From assembly GCA_021771715.1 (NCBI GenBank), contig JAETOO010000007.1, positions 95,221-159,220 of the forward strand: a stretch of DNA of 64,000 nt, in the 5' to 3' direction. Both the position numbers and the translations under genes were made by a program. How positions within the stretch are numbered: position 1 is the first letter of the stretch; every line of letters begins with the position of its first letter. The notes beneath the pieces were generated by a model that worked only from the letters and a program-made list of their open reading frames with translations, was not told the DNA's origin and made no database searches. The stretch is from Oscillospiraceae bacterium. Lineage in GTDB: Bacteria > Bacillota > Clostridia > Lachnospirales > Lachnospiraceae. Of this stretch, positions 40,564-49,366 are shown one piece after another.

Positions 40564-40999
40564 GACACCTCTTTCCTCCTCAAGTCCACTCATTCTGTCC
40601 TAAAATTGCCGCAGTATATCTCTGCATCCGCTCCGCTGCAGACCGCGGCACTTCCGCACCCGCCGCCCTGCCAGGCTGCGGCACACTTCCCCACCCGTCC
40701 ATGTCCGGCGATCCGCGCCTAAAAACGGGGACGGCGCCATCACCAGTCCCCGGATTGTTCTTTTTTCTTCTTCCCGGATCTCTGCCGTCTGTGACTCAGT
40801 CCTGATGACATCCACCCTCGCAGGCCATTGCGACACAGGCAGTACCGTTCACGCATGGTCATTGCACTGCAGGCAACACCACTCACGCATGCCATTGCGC
40901 CGCTGGCAGCACCATCCACACTCATTCTGTCACTGCGCGCACATCCGTCAAAATGCACCACCAGCTGATCTGCCAGCAGTCTGCACACGTACTACTATG
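40564..40999. other. Spacer between glmM and the ABC exporter gene
   Basis: It holds the glmM terminator (40720-40753) and, at about 40827-40945, three or four very degenerate units of about 33 bases containing CATTGC, GGCA-CACCA and CTCACGCATG-type blocks. I see no gene. Confidence 0.5.
40720..40753 (-). terminator. Terminator of glmM
   Basis: On the minus strand CCGGGGAC pairs with GTCCCC around a 13-base loop and is followed by GTTTTTAGG. It lies about 250 bases after the glmM stop codon and before the ABC exporter gene. Confidence 0.75.
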
Positions 41000-42346
41000 T
41001 CACTCCTGCACCAGCCCCTGCTCCTGCATCACCGCGATCACGCGGTCCACCTGCTCCCCGCAGAGCTTGTTGGTCGCCGCCTCGACCATGACGCGGATCA
41101 CCGGCTCCGTGCCGCTCTCGCGCACCAGGATTCTCCCGTCCTCGCCGAGCTCTGACGTCACCGCGCTGACCACCGACTGCACCGCCTCGTTCGCCTTCAC
41201 GGCCGCCTTATCCGCCACGCGGACATTCTTGAGCACCTGCGGGTAGATCGTCACCTCGGAGGCCAGCGATGCGAGGCTCTGTCTCCGGTCCATCATGACG
41301 CCCATCACCATCAGCGAGGTCAGGATCCCGTCCCCGGTCGTCGCATATTTCGAGAAAATAATGTGACCCGACTGCTCGCCGCCCAGGCAATGCCCGTTCT
41401 CACACATATTCGCGTAGACGTACTTATCCCCGACCGCCGTCTTCTCGTACGAGATGCCCGCCTTGTCGAGTGCCTTGTACAGACCGAGATTCGACATGAT
41501 CGTCGTGACGATCGTGTTGTTCGTGAGCTGTCCCTCCTCCTTGAGGTACTTGCCGCAGATGTACATGATCAGATCTCCATCGATCACGCGCCCGTTCTCG
41601 TCCACCGCGATACACCGGTCCGCATCCCCGTCGTACGCAAAACCGACATCCAGTCCGCGCTCCAGCACAAACCGCTTCAGCTCATTGATGTGCGTCGATC
41701 CGCAATCGCGGTTGATGTTCGTCCCGTCCGGCTCATTGTGGATCACGTACGTCTTCGCGCCGAGCGCGTCGAACACACTCTTCGCAATCGAGGAGGCGCT
41801 GCCGTTCGAGCAGTCCAGCCCGACCTTCGTATTCTTGAAGGAGCGCGTCGCCATCGCGATCAGATGGCCGATGTAGCGGTTCCGGCCCGCGATGTAGTCG
41901 ACCGTCCGGCCGATCCGCTCCCCGGTCGCCAGCGGGAGCTCGCCGATCTTCCCGTCAATGTAGTCCTCAATCTTCTCCTCAACCGCCGCCTCGATCTTCT
42001 TGCCGCTGCCGCTGATGATCTTGATGCCGTTGTCATAGTATGGATTGTGGCTTGCAGAGATCATGATCCCGCAGTCGAAGTCCTCCGTCCGCACGACGTA
42101 GGAAACGCTCGGCGTCGTCGTGACATGCAGCAGAAACGCATCCGCCCCCGACGCGGTCAGCCCCGCCGCCAGCGCGTACTCAAACATGTAGCTCGACCGC
42201 CTCGTATCCTTTCCGATCACGATGCGCGCCTTGTAATCCTGCCCGTAGTACCATCCCAGAAAACGGCCTACCTTAAACGCGTGCTCCACTGTCAGTTTCT
42301 TGTTCGCCTCTCCGCGAAATCCGTCTGTTCCAAAATATTTTCCCAT
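41000..42346 (-). CDS. glmM: Phosphoglucosamine mutase
   Basis: GlmM (448 residues) converts glucosamine-6-phosphate to glucosamine-1-phosphate for UDP-GlcNAc and cell-wall synthesis. It starts with MGKYFGTDGFRGEAN; the phosphoserine loop is MISASHNPYYDNGIK near residue 100; the metal loop is FAYDGDADRCIAVD; the sugar-binding GGEQSGHIIF and phosphate-binding RESGTEPVIRVMVEA follow. Length is normal. ATG 42346 follows GAGGAG by 6 bases; the frame is open upstream to 42400 but without support. Confidence 0.96.
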   Translation of the reverse strand: MGKYFGTDGFRGEANKKLTVEHAFKVGRFLGWYYGQDYKARIVIGKDTRRSSYMFEYALAAGLTASGADAFLLHVTTTPSVSYVVRTEDFDCGIMISASHNPYYDNGIKIISGSGKKIEAAVEEKIEDYIDGKIGELPLATGERIGRTVDYIAGRNRYIGHLIAMATRSFKNTKVGLDCSNGSASSIAKSVFDALGAKTYVIHNEPDGTNINRDCGSTHINELKRFVLERGLDVGFAYDGDADRCIAVDENGRVIDGDLIMYICGKYLKEEGQLTNNTIVTTIMSNLGLYKALDKAGISYEKTAVGDKYVYANMCENGHCLGGEQSGHIIFSKYATTGDGILTSLMVMGVMMDRRQSLASLASEVTIYPQVLKNVRVADKAAVKANEAVQSVVSAVTSELGEDGRILVRESGTEPVIRVMVEAATNKLCGEQVDRVIAVMQEQGLVQE

Positions 42347-42739
42347 TTTCGTCTCCTCAAAGGAGGGCCAGCCCTCCAAAGCATACTGCCTTTCTCTCAT
42401 ATTCTACCTGAACTGTCTGTTTTTACACTATATGAAGCAGTTCCGCCTAGGTGCCACGCAAACCACAGACAGCACTTTACCCTGACATCATACACGCTTC
42501 TGCCCAAAACGTCAATCATTTCCATACGCTTGGACAAGTCCTTCCATTTATGGCACCATCTTCCTTATCGACCCCAAAAAGACACTTCTGATTGTATCAT
42601 GATTTTGACGCTCAGAAAAGTGTGAGTAACACGGGCCTATAGCCCAAAGCAAACCACCCGTAAAACGGGTGGTCATGATTATAGCGAAATTATCAAATTC
42701 TCACAAAACGTATTGCAAAACGGTCACGTAGTTCAATTG
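42347..42739. other. Spacer between glmM and the accessory cassette
   Basis: No gene is seen. At 42627-42676 it carries a GGGC-ctat-AGCCC stem directly followed by a perfect ACCACCCG/CGGGTGGT hairpin. The base composition becomes visibly AT-richer from here to about 49.9 kb. Confidence 0.5.
42652..42673 (-). terminator. Hairpin downstream of the accessory cassette, probable terminator
   Basis: On the minus strand ACCACCCG pairs with CGGGTGGT around TTTTA and is followed by TTGCTTT. It lies about 65 bases after the stop codon at 42740. The combination with the neighbouring GGGCTATAGGCCC-like stem resembles the end of an IS200/IS605-type element, which is an inference from memory. Confidence 0.6.
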
Positions 42740-43435
42740 TCAGTCACACCACACCTCAGGTATCGGAATCTTCAAATAAATTTCTTCCGGATACACGGTA
42801 ATCAAAAGCTTTGCCTCCGTATTCACCAGATATTCCGGCGAAATCCCTGTTTCGCTTTCTGTATCAATCAGATATGGAAGAACCACCTCAAAAACCCTGT
42901 CGCTTTGTATGGCAAAAAGCGAGGCCCCATTCAGTTCCGGATTAAAGCCTGCAATCCTGTGGATACTGCCGGTCGCAGGGAGTACATAATAGTCCGGACC
43001 CGTCAGTATATAATTATCCAACAATAGATTAGAGTCCGACGGCTCCCGCCACTGATTGTTCCAGAATTCCACAGTTACCAGATAAATCAGTCCATAATCA
43101 TCAAAGGATGGGTTCTCCTCCGAAGACAATGCTTCCAGTCCTTCCATCGTGACGCCATATTGTGACAAAAATACTTCCGTAGGCAGGACTTCTACGCCGG
43201 TCACGCGCATGCCATATCCATCCAGTTCCGCCACATCCCAATAATACGATGCATCCGGCAAATCAATATCCGCGCCGACTTCATACACGATCGTGTCAGC
43301 TTTGTAATTCTCTATTGTATCTGAATGATTCACCATCCAGATCCGCACTCCGCAAAGAATTGCCAAAAGAAAACACATTACGCAGCAGCGCCCGCCTCTT
43401 CCGGTCCTTCTTTTATGATCAGCTTTTATTTTCAT
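42740..43435 (-). CDS. Exported protein with one membrane anchor, last gene of the accessory cassette
   Basis: This 231-residue protein has a basic start, one hydrophobic helix (CCVMCFLLAILCGVRIWMV, residues about 17-35) and an extracytoplasmic part with a beta-rich look (YYWDVAELDGYGMRVTGVEVLP, DDYGLIYLVTVEFWNNQW, TVYPEEIYLKIP). It resembles clostridial DUF5028-type proteins, but that is only an impression. Its ATG overlaps the TGA of the ABC ATPase gene (ATGA), so it is translationally coupled and probably works with the transporter, for example as an accessory or immunity lipoprotein-like factor. Confidence 0.7.
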   Translation of the reverse strand: MKIKADHKRRTGRGGRCCVMCFLLAILCGVRIWMVNHSDTIENYKADTIVYEVGADIDLPDASYYWDVAELDGYGMRVTGVEVLPTEVFLSQYGVTMEGLEALSSEENPSFDDYGLIYLVTVEFWNNQWREPSDSNLLLDNYILTGPDYYVLPATGSIHRIAGFNPELNGASLFAIQSDRVFEVVLPYLIDTESETGISPEYLVNTEAKLLITVYPEEIYLKIPIPEVWCD

Positions 43436-44106
43436 ACCGTTTCCTCTCGAAAAATACCATCCGGATCTTTGACCATATGACGTACAATTCTGCCCGCCGT
43501 AAGGCGAAAAATTTCATCTGACGCATCCGAAAGAACTTCGTAGTCATGACAGGCTAAAAGGATCAGCGCGCCGCGCTCCTTCTCCTCCCAAATGATCCTG
43601 CGCGTGTTGGCGATCCCGTCTTCATCCAGAGAAAGAAATGGCTCGTCCAGAATGATCAGCTCCGGATGCTCCATGATGGCACACGCAATCCCCAGGCGCT
43701 GCTTCATTCCCAGCGAATATTTGCGATATTTTTTCGAATCCGCCGGATTCAGACCGACGCGGCCAAGCGCCTGCCTTATTTCCTCCTCCCTGATCTTCCC
43801 CCGAATCCCCGCCAGCAATTCGAGATTCTTATAACCCGAATATCCGTCCAGGAATTGTGGATTCTCGATCAGAAGTCCCATACTCTCCGGAAAACTGTTT
43901 TGTCCATGCAAGGTTTCTCCATTTACAAGAACCTCGCCCTGCGTCGGATAAATCAGCCCGGCAATCATGCGCATAAGCATCGTTTTTCCACATCCGTTCA
44001 TGCCCTGAAACCCATAAACCCGCCCGCCGCGCAGCCTGAGATTGATATGGTCCAGCACCATCGTCGCCCCGAAATATTTTACTGCATCTTTCACTGCAAT
44101 CTCCAT
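43432..44106 (-). CDS. ABC transporter ATP-binding protein of the accessory cassette
   Basis: This 224-residue ATPase has Walker A FQGMNGCGKTM near residue 35, signature YSLGMKQRLGIA near 132, Walker B LIILDEPFLSLDED near 152 and switch LLACHDYE. Size and signature resemble the ATPases of bacitracin-type or lantibiotic-immunity (LanF-like) transporters that pair with two short permeases, as here. GGAG lies 6 bases ahead of ATG 44106. It follows two permease genes on the same strand and is coupled to the exported protein downstream. Confidence 0.88.
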   Translation of the reverse strand: MEIAVKDAVKYFGATMVLDHINLRLRGGRVYGFQGMNGCGKTMLMRMIAGLIYPTQGEVLVNGETLHGQNSFPESMGLLIENPQFLDGYSGYKNLELLAGIRGKIREEEIRQALGRVGLNPADSKKYRKYSLGMKQRLGIACAIMEHPELIILDEPFLSLDEDGIANTRRIIWEEKERGALILLACHDYEVLSDASDEIFRLTAGRIVRHMVKDPDGIFREETV

Positions 44107-44196
44107 TTTTTCTCCTTTTATTTAGTGAGACAAGCGCCAAAAGGCCATGCGTTTCGTTCCTGCATAAAAAACATGGTTTTGGGACACCTGTATCAT

Positions 44197-45078
44197 TTAA
44201 TCAAAGCTCAGTAAATCCATCCTGTATATTCTCACTCCTCCGATTATGGCTGAAAAAATTCCCAGCAGCAAACAGAGGCATACTCCTGTACCCAACCGGA
44301 AATGATACAAGCCAACCGCCATACTCCGCACGCTCAGCGCATAATTTGACAGGAAAAAAGGATGCGCAGAATAAATTCCTGCGACATAGTAAGTAAGAAT
44401 GCACAAATACGCAAATACCGGCTTTACATACAGGGTCAGTGTCATTTGCAGCAGACTGACGGATGCGCATACCGCCGTTGGCATAAGCACAAATGTCAGC
44501 ACACATTTGCGTGCATCCGCCGCCGTCATTTGTCCCGGCAGACGGCCATTAAAAATCCCTTCAAACAAAACCTCATTTAGCGGCTCGATCCCCGATTTTC
44601 CCAGCAAAAAGCTCACCAAAATCCATATGGCAAATTCCACTGCAAAATATACGGACACCGTCGCAATATTCCACACGCACTTAGCCAGCCACCAGGAACC
44701 CCTGCGCCTCGTGCGCGTCAGGATCTGAATTCCTCCCTTTCCAAGATCGCTGCGCGCCACGTTCAGCGTAAAATACAAAATCAGCATGTGCGGAAACAGC
44801 CACCGGACCGGAAACTGAAAGGAATCCGACAGTGCAGCAAAGGAAACCGGCAGCATTCCCCCTGTCAGATAGAGCAGGCTGTCGCACAGCGATACCGAAC
44901 GGTTTCCGAACGCCTCCACATTTTCCGCCAATGTTTCCCCCGACCAGAAAATATGCAGCGCATCCATATAAAACTGGAAAAAGAAAAACAGGCTTACTCC
45001 TGCTACCATCAGGCAGCGCGCCAGCTGTCCCCTGATATTTTGTACGAAATTATACCTCATCAGCCTAAAAAAGTTCAC
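44197..45078 (-). CDS. ABC transporter permease 2 of the accessory cassette
   Basis: This 293-residue membrane protein has six hydrophobic segments (about 22-42, 70-90, 125-150, 185-215, 220-240, 260-285). It starts with GTG 45078, 5 bases after AGGGGGTG (MNFFRLMRYNFVQNIRGQL), and overlaps the end of the first permease gene by 14 bases. The opening resembles that of permease 1 in length and layout, so the two probably form a heterodimeric membrane domain. No substrate-specific feature is visible. Confidence 0.8.
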   Translation of the reverse strand: MNFFRLMRYNFVQNIRGQLARCLMVAGVSLFFFFQFYMDALHIFWSGETLAENVEAFGNRSVSLCDSLLYLTGGMLPVSFAALSDSFQFPVRWLFPHMLILYFTLNVARSDLGKGGIQILTRTRRRGSWWLAKCVWNIATVSVYFAVEFAIWILVSFLLGKSGIEPLNEVLFEGIFNGRLPGQMTAADARKCVLTFVLMPTAVCASVSLLQMTLTLYVKPVFAYLCILTYYVAGIYSAHPFFLSNYALSVRSMAVGLYHFRLGTGVCLCLLLGIFSAIIGGVRIYRMDLLSFD

Positions 45079-45937
45079 GTCTGCACCCCCTGACCAGAAT
45101 GACCGACAGCGTTCCCACTGCCAAAACGACAATCCAGAGCGCCACTACCCACCCCTTCACATAATTCGGCGCTGACATTGGATGCAGAAGATTCAGCGGC
45201 GATATCTCGACATAGCTGATATAATACAGGCAGGTTTTCGCCGAATCCGCCAGTAACAGCAGCAGATACGGCACAATCACTGCCACCAGACACGAACGCA
45301 CAAAAAATGCGGCCGCCAGAGAAATCCAGGCAAACAAGCCGCCAAACACGAAGTCAATTGCAAGCACCGCCATCAGGTATCCGAGCGGATGCGCATAAAA
45401 CAGACCGGCAAACATATCTCCGTGAGTCAGCGCCGTATAGAGGCTATAGATCACACTTGGTTTGATTGCCGGGATATACAGGGCAGTCAACAGAATGCTG
45501 AACAGCTGCGGCAGGAGCAAAATCATCCCGCCTCCCAGAAAGGAGACGGTCAGCTTCGCGCCAAGATAAGCGCTCCGCCCACATAACGGAACCGCCACAT
45601 GCAGATATCCGCTGTGCAGCTCCTCTGAAAACCTCCACCCAAACGGCAGCATCGCCAGCAACGGCCCCGCCAGATAAAACATGGCGGCTCCCATCGACTG
45701 TTTATCCGCGCCAATCCAGCTATTGTAAAGCGTTTGCATAACCAGCGGATTTTCCTTTCCTGCCGCGCCGCTTTCCTCCAACCGTGCCAGTATCCCGCCG
45801 CTCCCGATTTCACTGTAATAGAGACGCCAGGTATACCATCCGCTCATCAGCACAAAGAGCATCCCGATTCCCAGGCAGCTCCAGACCAGCACATCGCCTG
45901 TCATCTTTTTCCGTTCCATTTTTATACAATTTCTCAT
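45065..45937 (-). CDS. ABC transporter permease 1 of the accessory cassette
   Basis: This 290-residue membrane protein has a basic start (MRNCIKMERKKM), then about six helices including VLVWSCLGIGMLFVLMSGW, LAGPLLAMLPFGW, GGGMILLLPQLFSILLTAL and CLVAVIVPYLLLLLAD. The ABC-2 type layout and the ELHSGYLHVAVPLCGRSAYLGAKL segment resemble permeases of lantibiotic-immunity-like systems. ATG 45937 follows GGAG by 6 bases. It precedes permease 2 with a 14-base overlap. Confidence 0.82.
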   Translation of the reverse strand: MRNCIKMERKKMTGDVLVWSCLGIGMLFVLMSGWYTWRLYYSEIGSGGILARLEESGAAGKENPLVMQTLYNSWIGADKQSMGAAMFYLAGPLLAMLPFGWRFSEELHSGYLHVAVPLCGRSAYLGAKLTVSFLGGGMILLLPQLFSILLTALYIPAIKPSVIYSLYTALTHGDMFAGLFYAHPLGYLMAVLAIDFVFGGLFAWISLAAAFFVRSCLVAVIVPYLLLLLADSAKTCLYYISYVEISPLNLLHPMSAPNYVKGWVVALWIVVLAVGTLSVILVRGCRRELF

Positions 45938-46028
45938 TTTCTTCTCCCGATGCTCCCTCACACGTTACTGCTCACGGCCATCCTGGCCGCGCACAGTAAC
46001 ACGCTTCGCGATGCGTGAACAGTAACCC

Positions 46029-46820
46029 TCACACCCTTGTGGTAGCGTCCCGGTTTCCGCACAGCTCCAGCGGGAGGGGCAAAAGCTGCAACTCCTCAAC
46101 GGACTGCGCCTCATCCATCGTGTACCAGAGAGAAAGCGCTCCGGCTTTTGCAGCCTCGTATTCCTCCTCATTCAGGAACCACCCCAACGTATAAGTGACC
46201 GATTCTCCCTCCGGCGGGAAATCCATCCGGAAATATTCTTTTTTTCCGATCTGCCCATGCTCCATATAGATCGGGTCATAGCCATGTTCTATTTGCATAC
46301 GTCTGACGGTATCCTCCTCCGATTCCGGCAAAACGACGCCATCCAGCCGCTCCTGTGTAACGGTGACGAACGAATTGACATCCCCCTGTTCCGCAACGTC
46401 TCCGAATAAATCCGGCGTACTGGTTCTTGTCATCGTGACCAGCAGGACTTTGTAATGATTGTCCGCCTCATACAAACTAATCCCAAAATCCGTCAGATTT
46501 TCTGCAGGGATACTGGCTTCGCTCAGATTTTCGTATAGCTCCCAGCGATCGATCTGATAATTTCCGCCCGCATAGCGAATTTCCAGTGAACAATCCGGAA
46601 TGCTCTGATCCGCGTCTACCGGATCCGCATGCTCCGCGGACGCCGCCGTTGGTTGCTCTGTCTCCGGAACATCTGGTTCCTGAATATCTGACCCCGTGTT
46701 CTCTGTCTCCTGGATGCTCCTTTCTGCCGAATTCAGCGGTTTCCCCTCATCACAGCCGCCCAAAAGCAGAGCCGCCAACAGCAGCGTCCCCAAAAAGCAA
46801 GCGCGCTTTTTTTCTCTCAT
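46029..46820 (-). CDS. Lipoprotein of the accessory cassette
   Basis: The 263-residue product has a lipoprotein signal (FLGTLLLAALLLGGC) and an acidic linker of about 60 residues rich in Glu, Thr and Pro. The folded part (residues about 80-263) begins SLEIRYAGGNYQIDRWELYENL and contains YKVLLVTMTRT and VTYTLGWFLNEEEYEAA, a pattern shared in outline with the exported protein at 42740-43435, so both may be related partners. GGAGG lies 6 bases before ATG 46820. It lies between the secreted protein and the ABC genes on the same strand. Function unknown. Confidence 0.75.
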   Translation of the reverse strand: MREKKRACFLGTLLLAALLLGGCDEGKPLNSAERSIQETENTGSDIQEPDVPETEQPTAASAEHADPVDADQSIPDCSLEIRYAGGNYQIDRWELYENLSEASIPAENLTDFGISLYEADNHYKVLLVTMTRTSTPDLFGDVAEQGDVNSFVTVTQERLDGVVLPESEEDTVRRMQIEHGYDPIYMEHGQIGKKEYFRMDFPPEGESVTYTLGWFLNEEEYEAAKAGALSLWYTMDEAQSVEELQLLPLPLELCGNRDATTRV

Positions 46821-46946
46821 CGCAATCCTCCAAAAATGATCCGGGCATGTCAGCTCTTACCTGTCCGCAGCGGAGGCGTAAAGAATGTACGGATGAACGC
46901 GCTCCCTGACAGCAGCTGTCATGCCCGAATAAATGAAACAACTAAA

Positions 46947-47393
46947 TCATACCACGATCACCGGCGTCACACCCGACCAGTCGGGACTCCAGTCGCCCTT
47001 TACCCAGCCATGACCACTGGTTGCCTTGACCTTCAGCCACATGGAAACATAGCCATTGCTCATCTTATCACCATATTCATATACATAATTTGTGATTCCG
47101 TATGCCTGATTATTCGACAGCGTCACTGTCCCTGCTGATGTTTCATTCACACTGCTGCCATTTCGCTTGCACCAGGTCTGCACGAAGGTCTTGCCTGACG
47201 GAGATTGTGAAGGCTTTACATAGACCTTGCTGGTGTTCGTTTTCTCGTAATGACCCGTTTCATGGTAATTCGTAGCCGTAACAGAAACATATCCGTATTC
47301 TCTGTCCGTCGTATTCGCCGCAGACGCTGGAACCGTCATCGACATTGCGGTGATAAGGGAGCAGATTGCTGCAAGGAATCTCTTTTTCATCAT
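46947..47393 (-). CDS. Small secreted protein, first gene of the BlaI/M56-linked cassette
   Basis: The 148-residue product has a clear signal peptide (MMKKRFLAAICSLITAMSM-TVPASAA), leaving about 122 residues rich in Tyr, Thr, Ser, Gly and Asn with a single Cys. The mature part reads as beta-rich (YGYVSVTATNYHETGHYEKTNTSKVYV, AYGITNYVYEYGDKMSNGYVSMWLKV). I do not recognise the family; it has the size and position of a secreted effector or bacteriocin-like protein, but no known bacteriocin motif. AGGGG lies 8 bases before ATG 47393. The gene is directly preceded by a promoter covered by a perfect 38-bp palindrome (47479-47516), so it is the primary regulated gene. Confidence 0.75.
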   Translation of the reverse strand: MMKKRFLAAICSLITAMSMTVPASAANTTDREYGYVSVTATNYHETGHYEKTNTSKVYVKPSQSPSGKTFVQTWCKRNGSSVNETSAGTVTLSNNQAYGITNYVYEYGDKMSNGYVSMWLKVKATSGHGWVKGDWSPDWSGVTPVIVV

Positions 47394-47478
47394 GACAATT
47401 TCCCCTTTCGGTTTTGAAATTTGTTTGAGGTAATCGGCCATTTTTATCTCGCCGCGCACCTCTGATGTATTCTGCAGA

Positions 47479-47538
47479 ATATAGTATGTATTACATTAAT
47501 GTAATACATACTATATCACCAAATATCGACTTTGACAA
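47479..47538 (-). promoter_or_regulatory. Promoter with a perfect 38-bp palindromic operator (BlaI/MecI-type)
   Basis: On the minus strand TTGTCA (47533-47538) and TATAGT (47510-47515) are 17 bases apart. A perfect 38-bp palindrome (47479-47516) covers the -10 and the start region; its centre TATTACA-TTA-ATGTAATA matches the TACA/TGTA dyad bound by BlaI/MecI repressors. The half-site TAATACA recurs at the promoter of the nearby blaI-like gene. Confidence 0.8.
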
Positions 47539-47576
47539 GAACTTTTTGAAATTTTTTATATTTATTTTGAACCATT

Positions 47577-48950
47577 TTAATGAGGGCAGACAACATATGT
47601 GGTATGGTACAACAATGTGGTCAATTCAACTAACCCGCATTTTGTGCATTGCCTTCCCTGATAGGTAGATACCTTGCATCCTCCTTTGCCATCTGCTATA
47701 TGCCTCTGAACCCGCCCTGAAACATACGTATGACTGCATGTCACACGTTCTATTGCACTTTCTTCCTGAACAGAATCTATTTCTCCGGTCTCATCTGCAA
47801 TAAACAGCTCCTTCGACTCTGAAAAATCCAATATTTCTTCTTCAATAATCACCAGTTCTCCCGTCTCATCCCACACAAGTGATTCATTCTGTCCGTATTC
47901 TTCGGGCGTGAATATAATCTCCCCCTCATTCCTTATGAATTCCGATTCTCCATATACTTGTACCTGTGCCTGCGCCTTGTATACATACAATGTACTCACA
48001 CTGCAAAGCACCGCCAGCGCCACTGCCAGTACCGTCACCGGCTTCTTTCCTTTTTTCTTACCCATATCCATAATAACCTCCACTCTTCGATAAATTCCTT
48101 TTTTACTTCCTGCAAATCCCGTTATCCATAACCCGGATTCTGATTTTTCCGCCGCGGCGCGGACGATCAGTTCCGCATAGACGGCGCGCTCCTTCTCTTC
48201 ACGCCTGCGCATGGCCTCCTCGTCGCAGCGGTATTCCGCCATTTTTCCGAATTCGACCAGCAAAACATACGCCATAGGATTAAACCAATGTACCAGCACA
48301 ATGAGCAGGCAAATGCACTTTACCAGCACATCCCGATTTCGGATATGCGCAAACTCATGCCCGTAAATCAGCTCCAGCTCCTCTGGCCTCCACTCACTTT
48401 GCGGCAAAAAAACGACTGGCCGCCGAATCCCCATAGTAAACGGTTCTTTTACCGCAGCCGACCAGAAAATCTTCAGTTTCCCCGCCTGTACCCGCCGCTC
48501 TATATCGGGATGCTTCGCCAGGAAGCGTCCGATCTCCTCCCTGCTTGCCTCCCTCGAACAGCCCAGCAATGCACTCCGTAAATGCAGATACTGCATGACC
48601 TGCCGGATGACAAATACGACGGCGATTGCGATTCCGAGCACCAGCAGCCATACTTCCCAGCTCCGAAATAACGTCGTTCTTCCTGCTTTTCCCGGCACCG
48701 TCACATAGCCTGACAAGTCAAGGTAAAACCTGTTTTCCGAATATTTGAAAAAACCTGGGATACGTCGCATCAGCGCCTTCGGCAGATGGTGCTTTATCAT
48801 TTGAAACGGACAGAGGAACAATAGCATTGTCAGCTTCAGCAAAAGCTCCCGCCCCTGCACACTGAACTTCCCCCGAAACAGCCTGCCGATCAGGCAATAG
48901 GTCAAAACTCCCGCGCCCCCAGCCAGACTCATTGTACAGATCAGGTTCAT
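47577..48950 (-). CDS. M56 family (BlaR1-like) membrane metalloprotease with Cys/His tail
   Basis: This 457-residue sensor has N-terminal membrane helices (MNLICTMSLAGGAGVLTYCLIG, LLLKLTMLLFLC, WLLVLGIAIAVVFVI), the cytosolic zinc-protease motif ELIYGHEFAHIRNRD near residue 205 and EYRCDEEAM, and a last helix near 310. The extracytoplasmic part is only about 130 residues: no penicillin-binding domain is present. It ends in a Cys/His-rich module with the pattern CSH, GGC, CTKCG, CPH, which may bind metal or act as ligand sensor. In BlaR1 systems the protease relieves repression by BlaI. ATG 48950 follows GGAGG by 4 bases and lies 8 bases after blaI. Confidence 0.88.
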   Translation of the reverse strand: MNLICTMSLAGGAGVLTYCLIGRLFRGKFSVQGRELLLKLTMLLFLCPFQMIKHHLPKALMRRIPGFFKYSENRFYLDLSGYVTVPGKAGRTTLFRSWEVWLLVLGIAIAVVFVIRQVMQYLHLRSALLGCSREASREEIGRFLAKHPDIERRVQAGKLKIFWSAAVKEPFTMGIRRPVVFLPQSEWRPEELELIYGHEFAHIRNRDVLVKCICLLIVLVHWFNPMAYVLLVEFGKMAEYRCDEEAMRRREEKERAVYAELIVRAAAEKSESGLWITGFAGSKKGIYRRVEVIMDMGKKKGKKPVTVLAVALAVLCSVSTLYVYKAQAQVQVYGESEFIRNEGEIIFTPEEYGQNESLVWDETGELVIIEEEILDFSESKELFIADETGEIDSVQEESAIERVTCSHTYVSGRVQRHIADGKGGCKVSTYQGRQCTKCGLVELTTLLYHTTYVVCPH

Positions 48951-48958
48951 GCTGCCTC

Positions 48959-49348
48959 CTATTCTGTTGTCGTATCGCTGGTTTTGTGAATCAGCTCCAT
49001 CAGTTCCTGCTCTTCTGCTTTTGAAATACGCGCCCTGCCGCTCAGTGCAGCAATAAAATTCGCCAGGCCTCCGCCATAGGATTCCTCCAAAATTTCCTCC
49101 GCGCAAGCCTGTTGGTAGCGAATCTCGGTCATGCCAGGGCGGTAAATCGATCTGCTGCCTTCTTTCTTTTCTCTGCACACCAGTCCTCGCTTCGCCAAAC
49201 GGAGTAGATACGTATTCAAAGTCTGCTTACTCCATTCATGCTTTTCACATTGATGCGACCATTCCAGCAGCTCTGCAAATGTAGTCTCCGGATGTTTCCA
49301 CAGAAACTGCATAATTTCCAGCTCTGCACCAGTTACTCGTGTTCCCAT
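48959..49348 (-). CDS. BlaI/MecI/CopY family transcriptional repressor
   Basis: The 129-residue repressor has the BlaI fold: VTGAELEIMQFLWKHPETTFAELLEW, a recognition helix region WSKQTLNTYLLRLAKRGLVCREKKEGSRSIYRP and a dimerisation tail with ANFIAALSGRARISKAEEQELMELI. BlaI proteins are cleaved or released when the partner M56 protease is activated. The partner gene follows 8 bases downstream. Its own promoter carries two inverted TTGTATTATA/TATAATACAA sites, so autoregulation is likely. The neighbouring 38-bp palindrome is the obvious target for the cassette. Confidence 0.9.
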   Translation of the reverse strand: MGTRVTGAELEIMQFLWKHPETTFAELLEWSHQCEKHEWSKQTLNTYLLRLAKRGLVCREKKEGSRSIYRPGMTEIRYQQACAEEILEESYGGGLANFIAALSGRARISKAEEQELMELIHKTSDTTTE

Positions 49349-49366
49349 GATAGTCCTCCCTTGCTG

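Noticed and set aside
43432..45937. A named lantibiotic-immunity operon (lanFEG)
   Set aside because: The layout is similar, but no lantibiotic precursor, LanB/C/M enzyme or LanT is nearby, so I keep the generic ABC call.
47577..49348. A beta-lactam resistance locus (blaR1-blaI-blaZ or mec)
   Set aside because: No beta-lactamase or PBP2a gene is present and the M56 protein lacks the penicillin-binding sensor domain.
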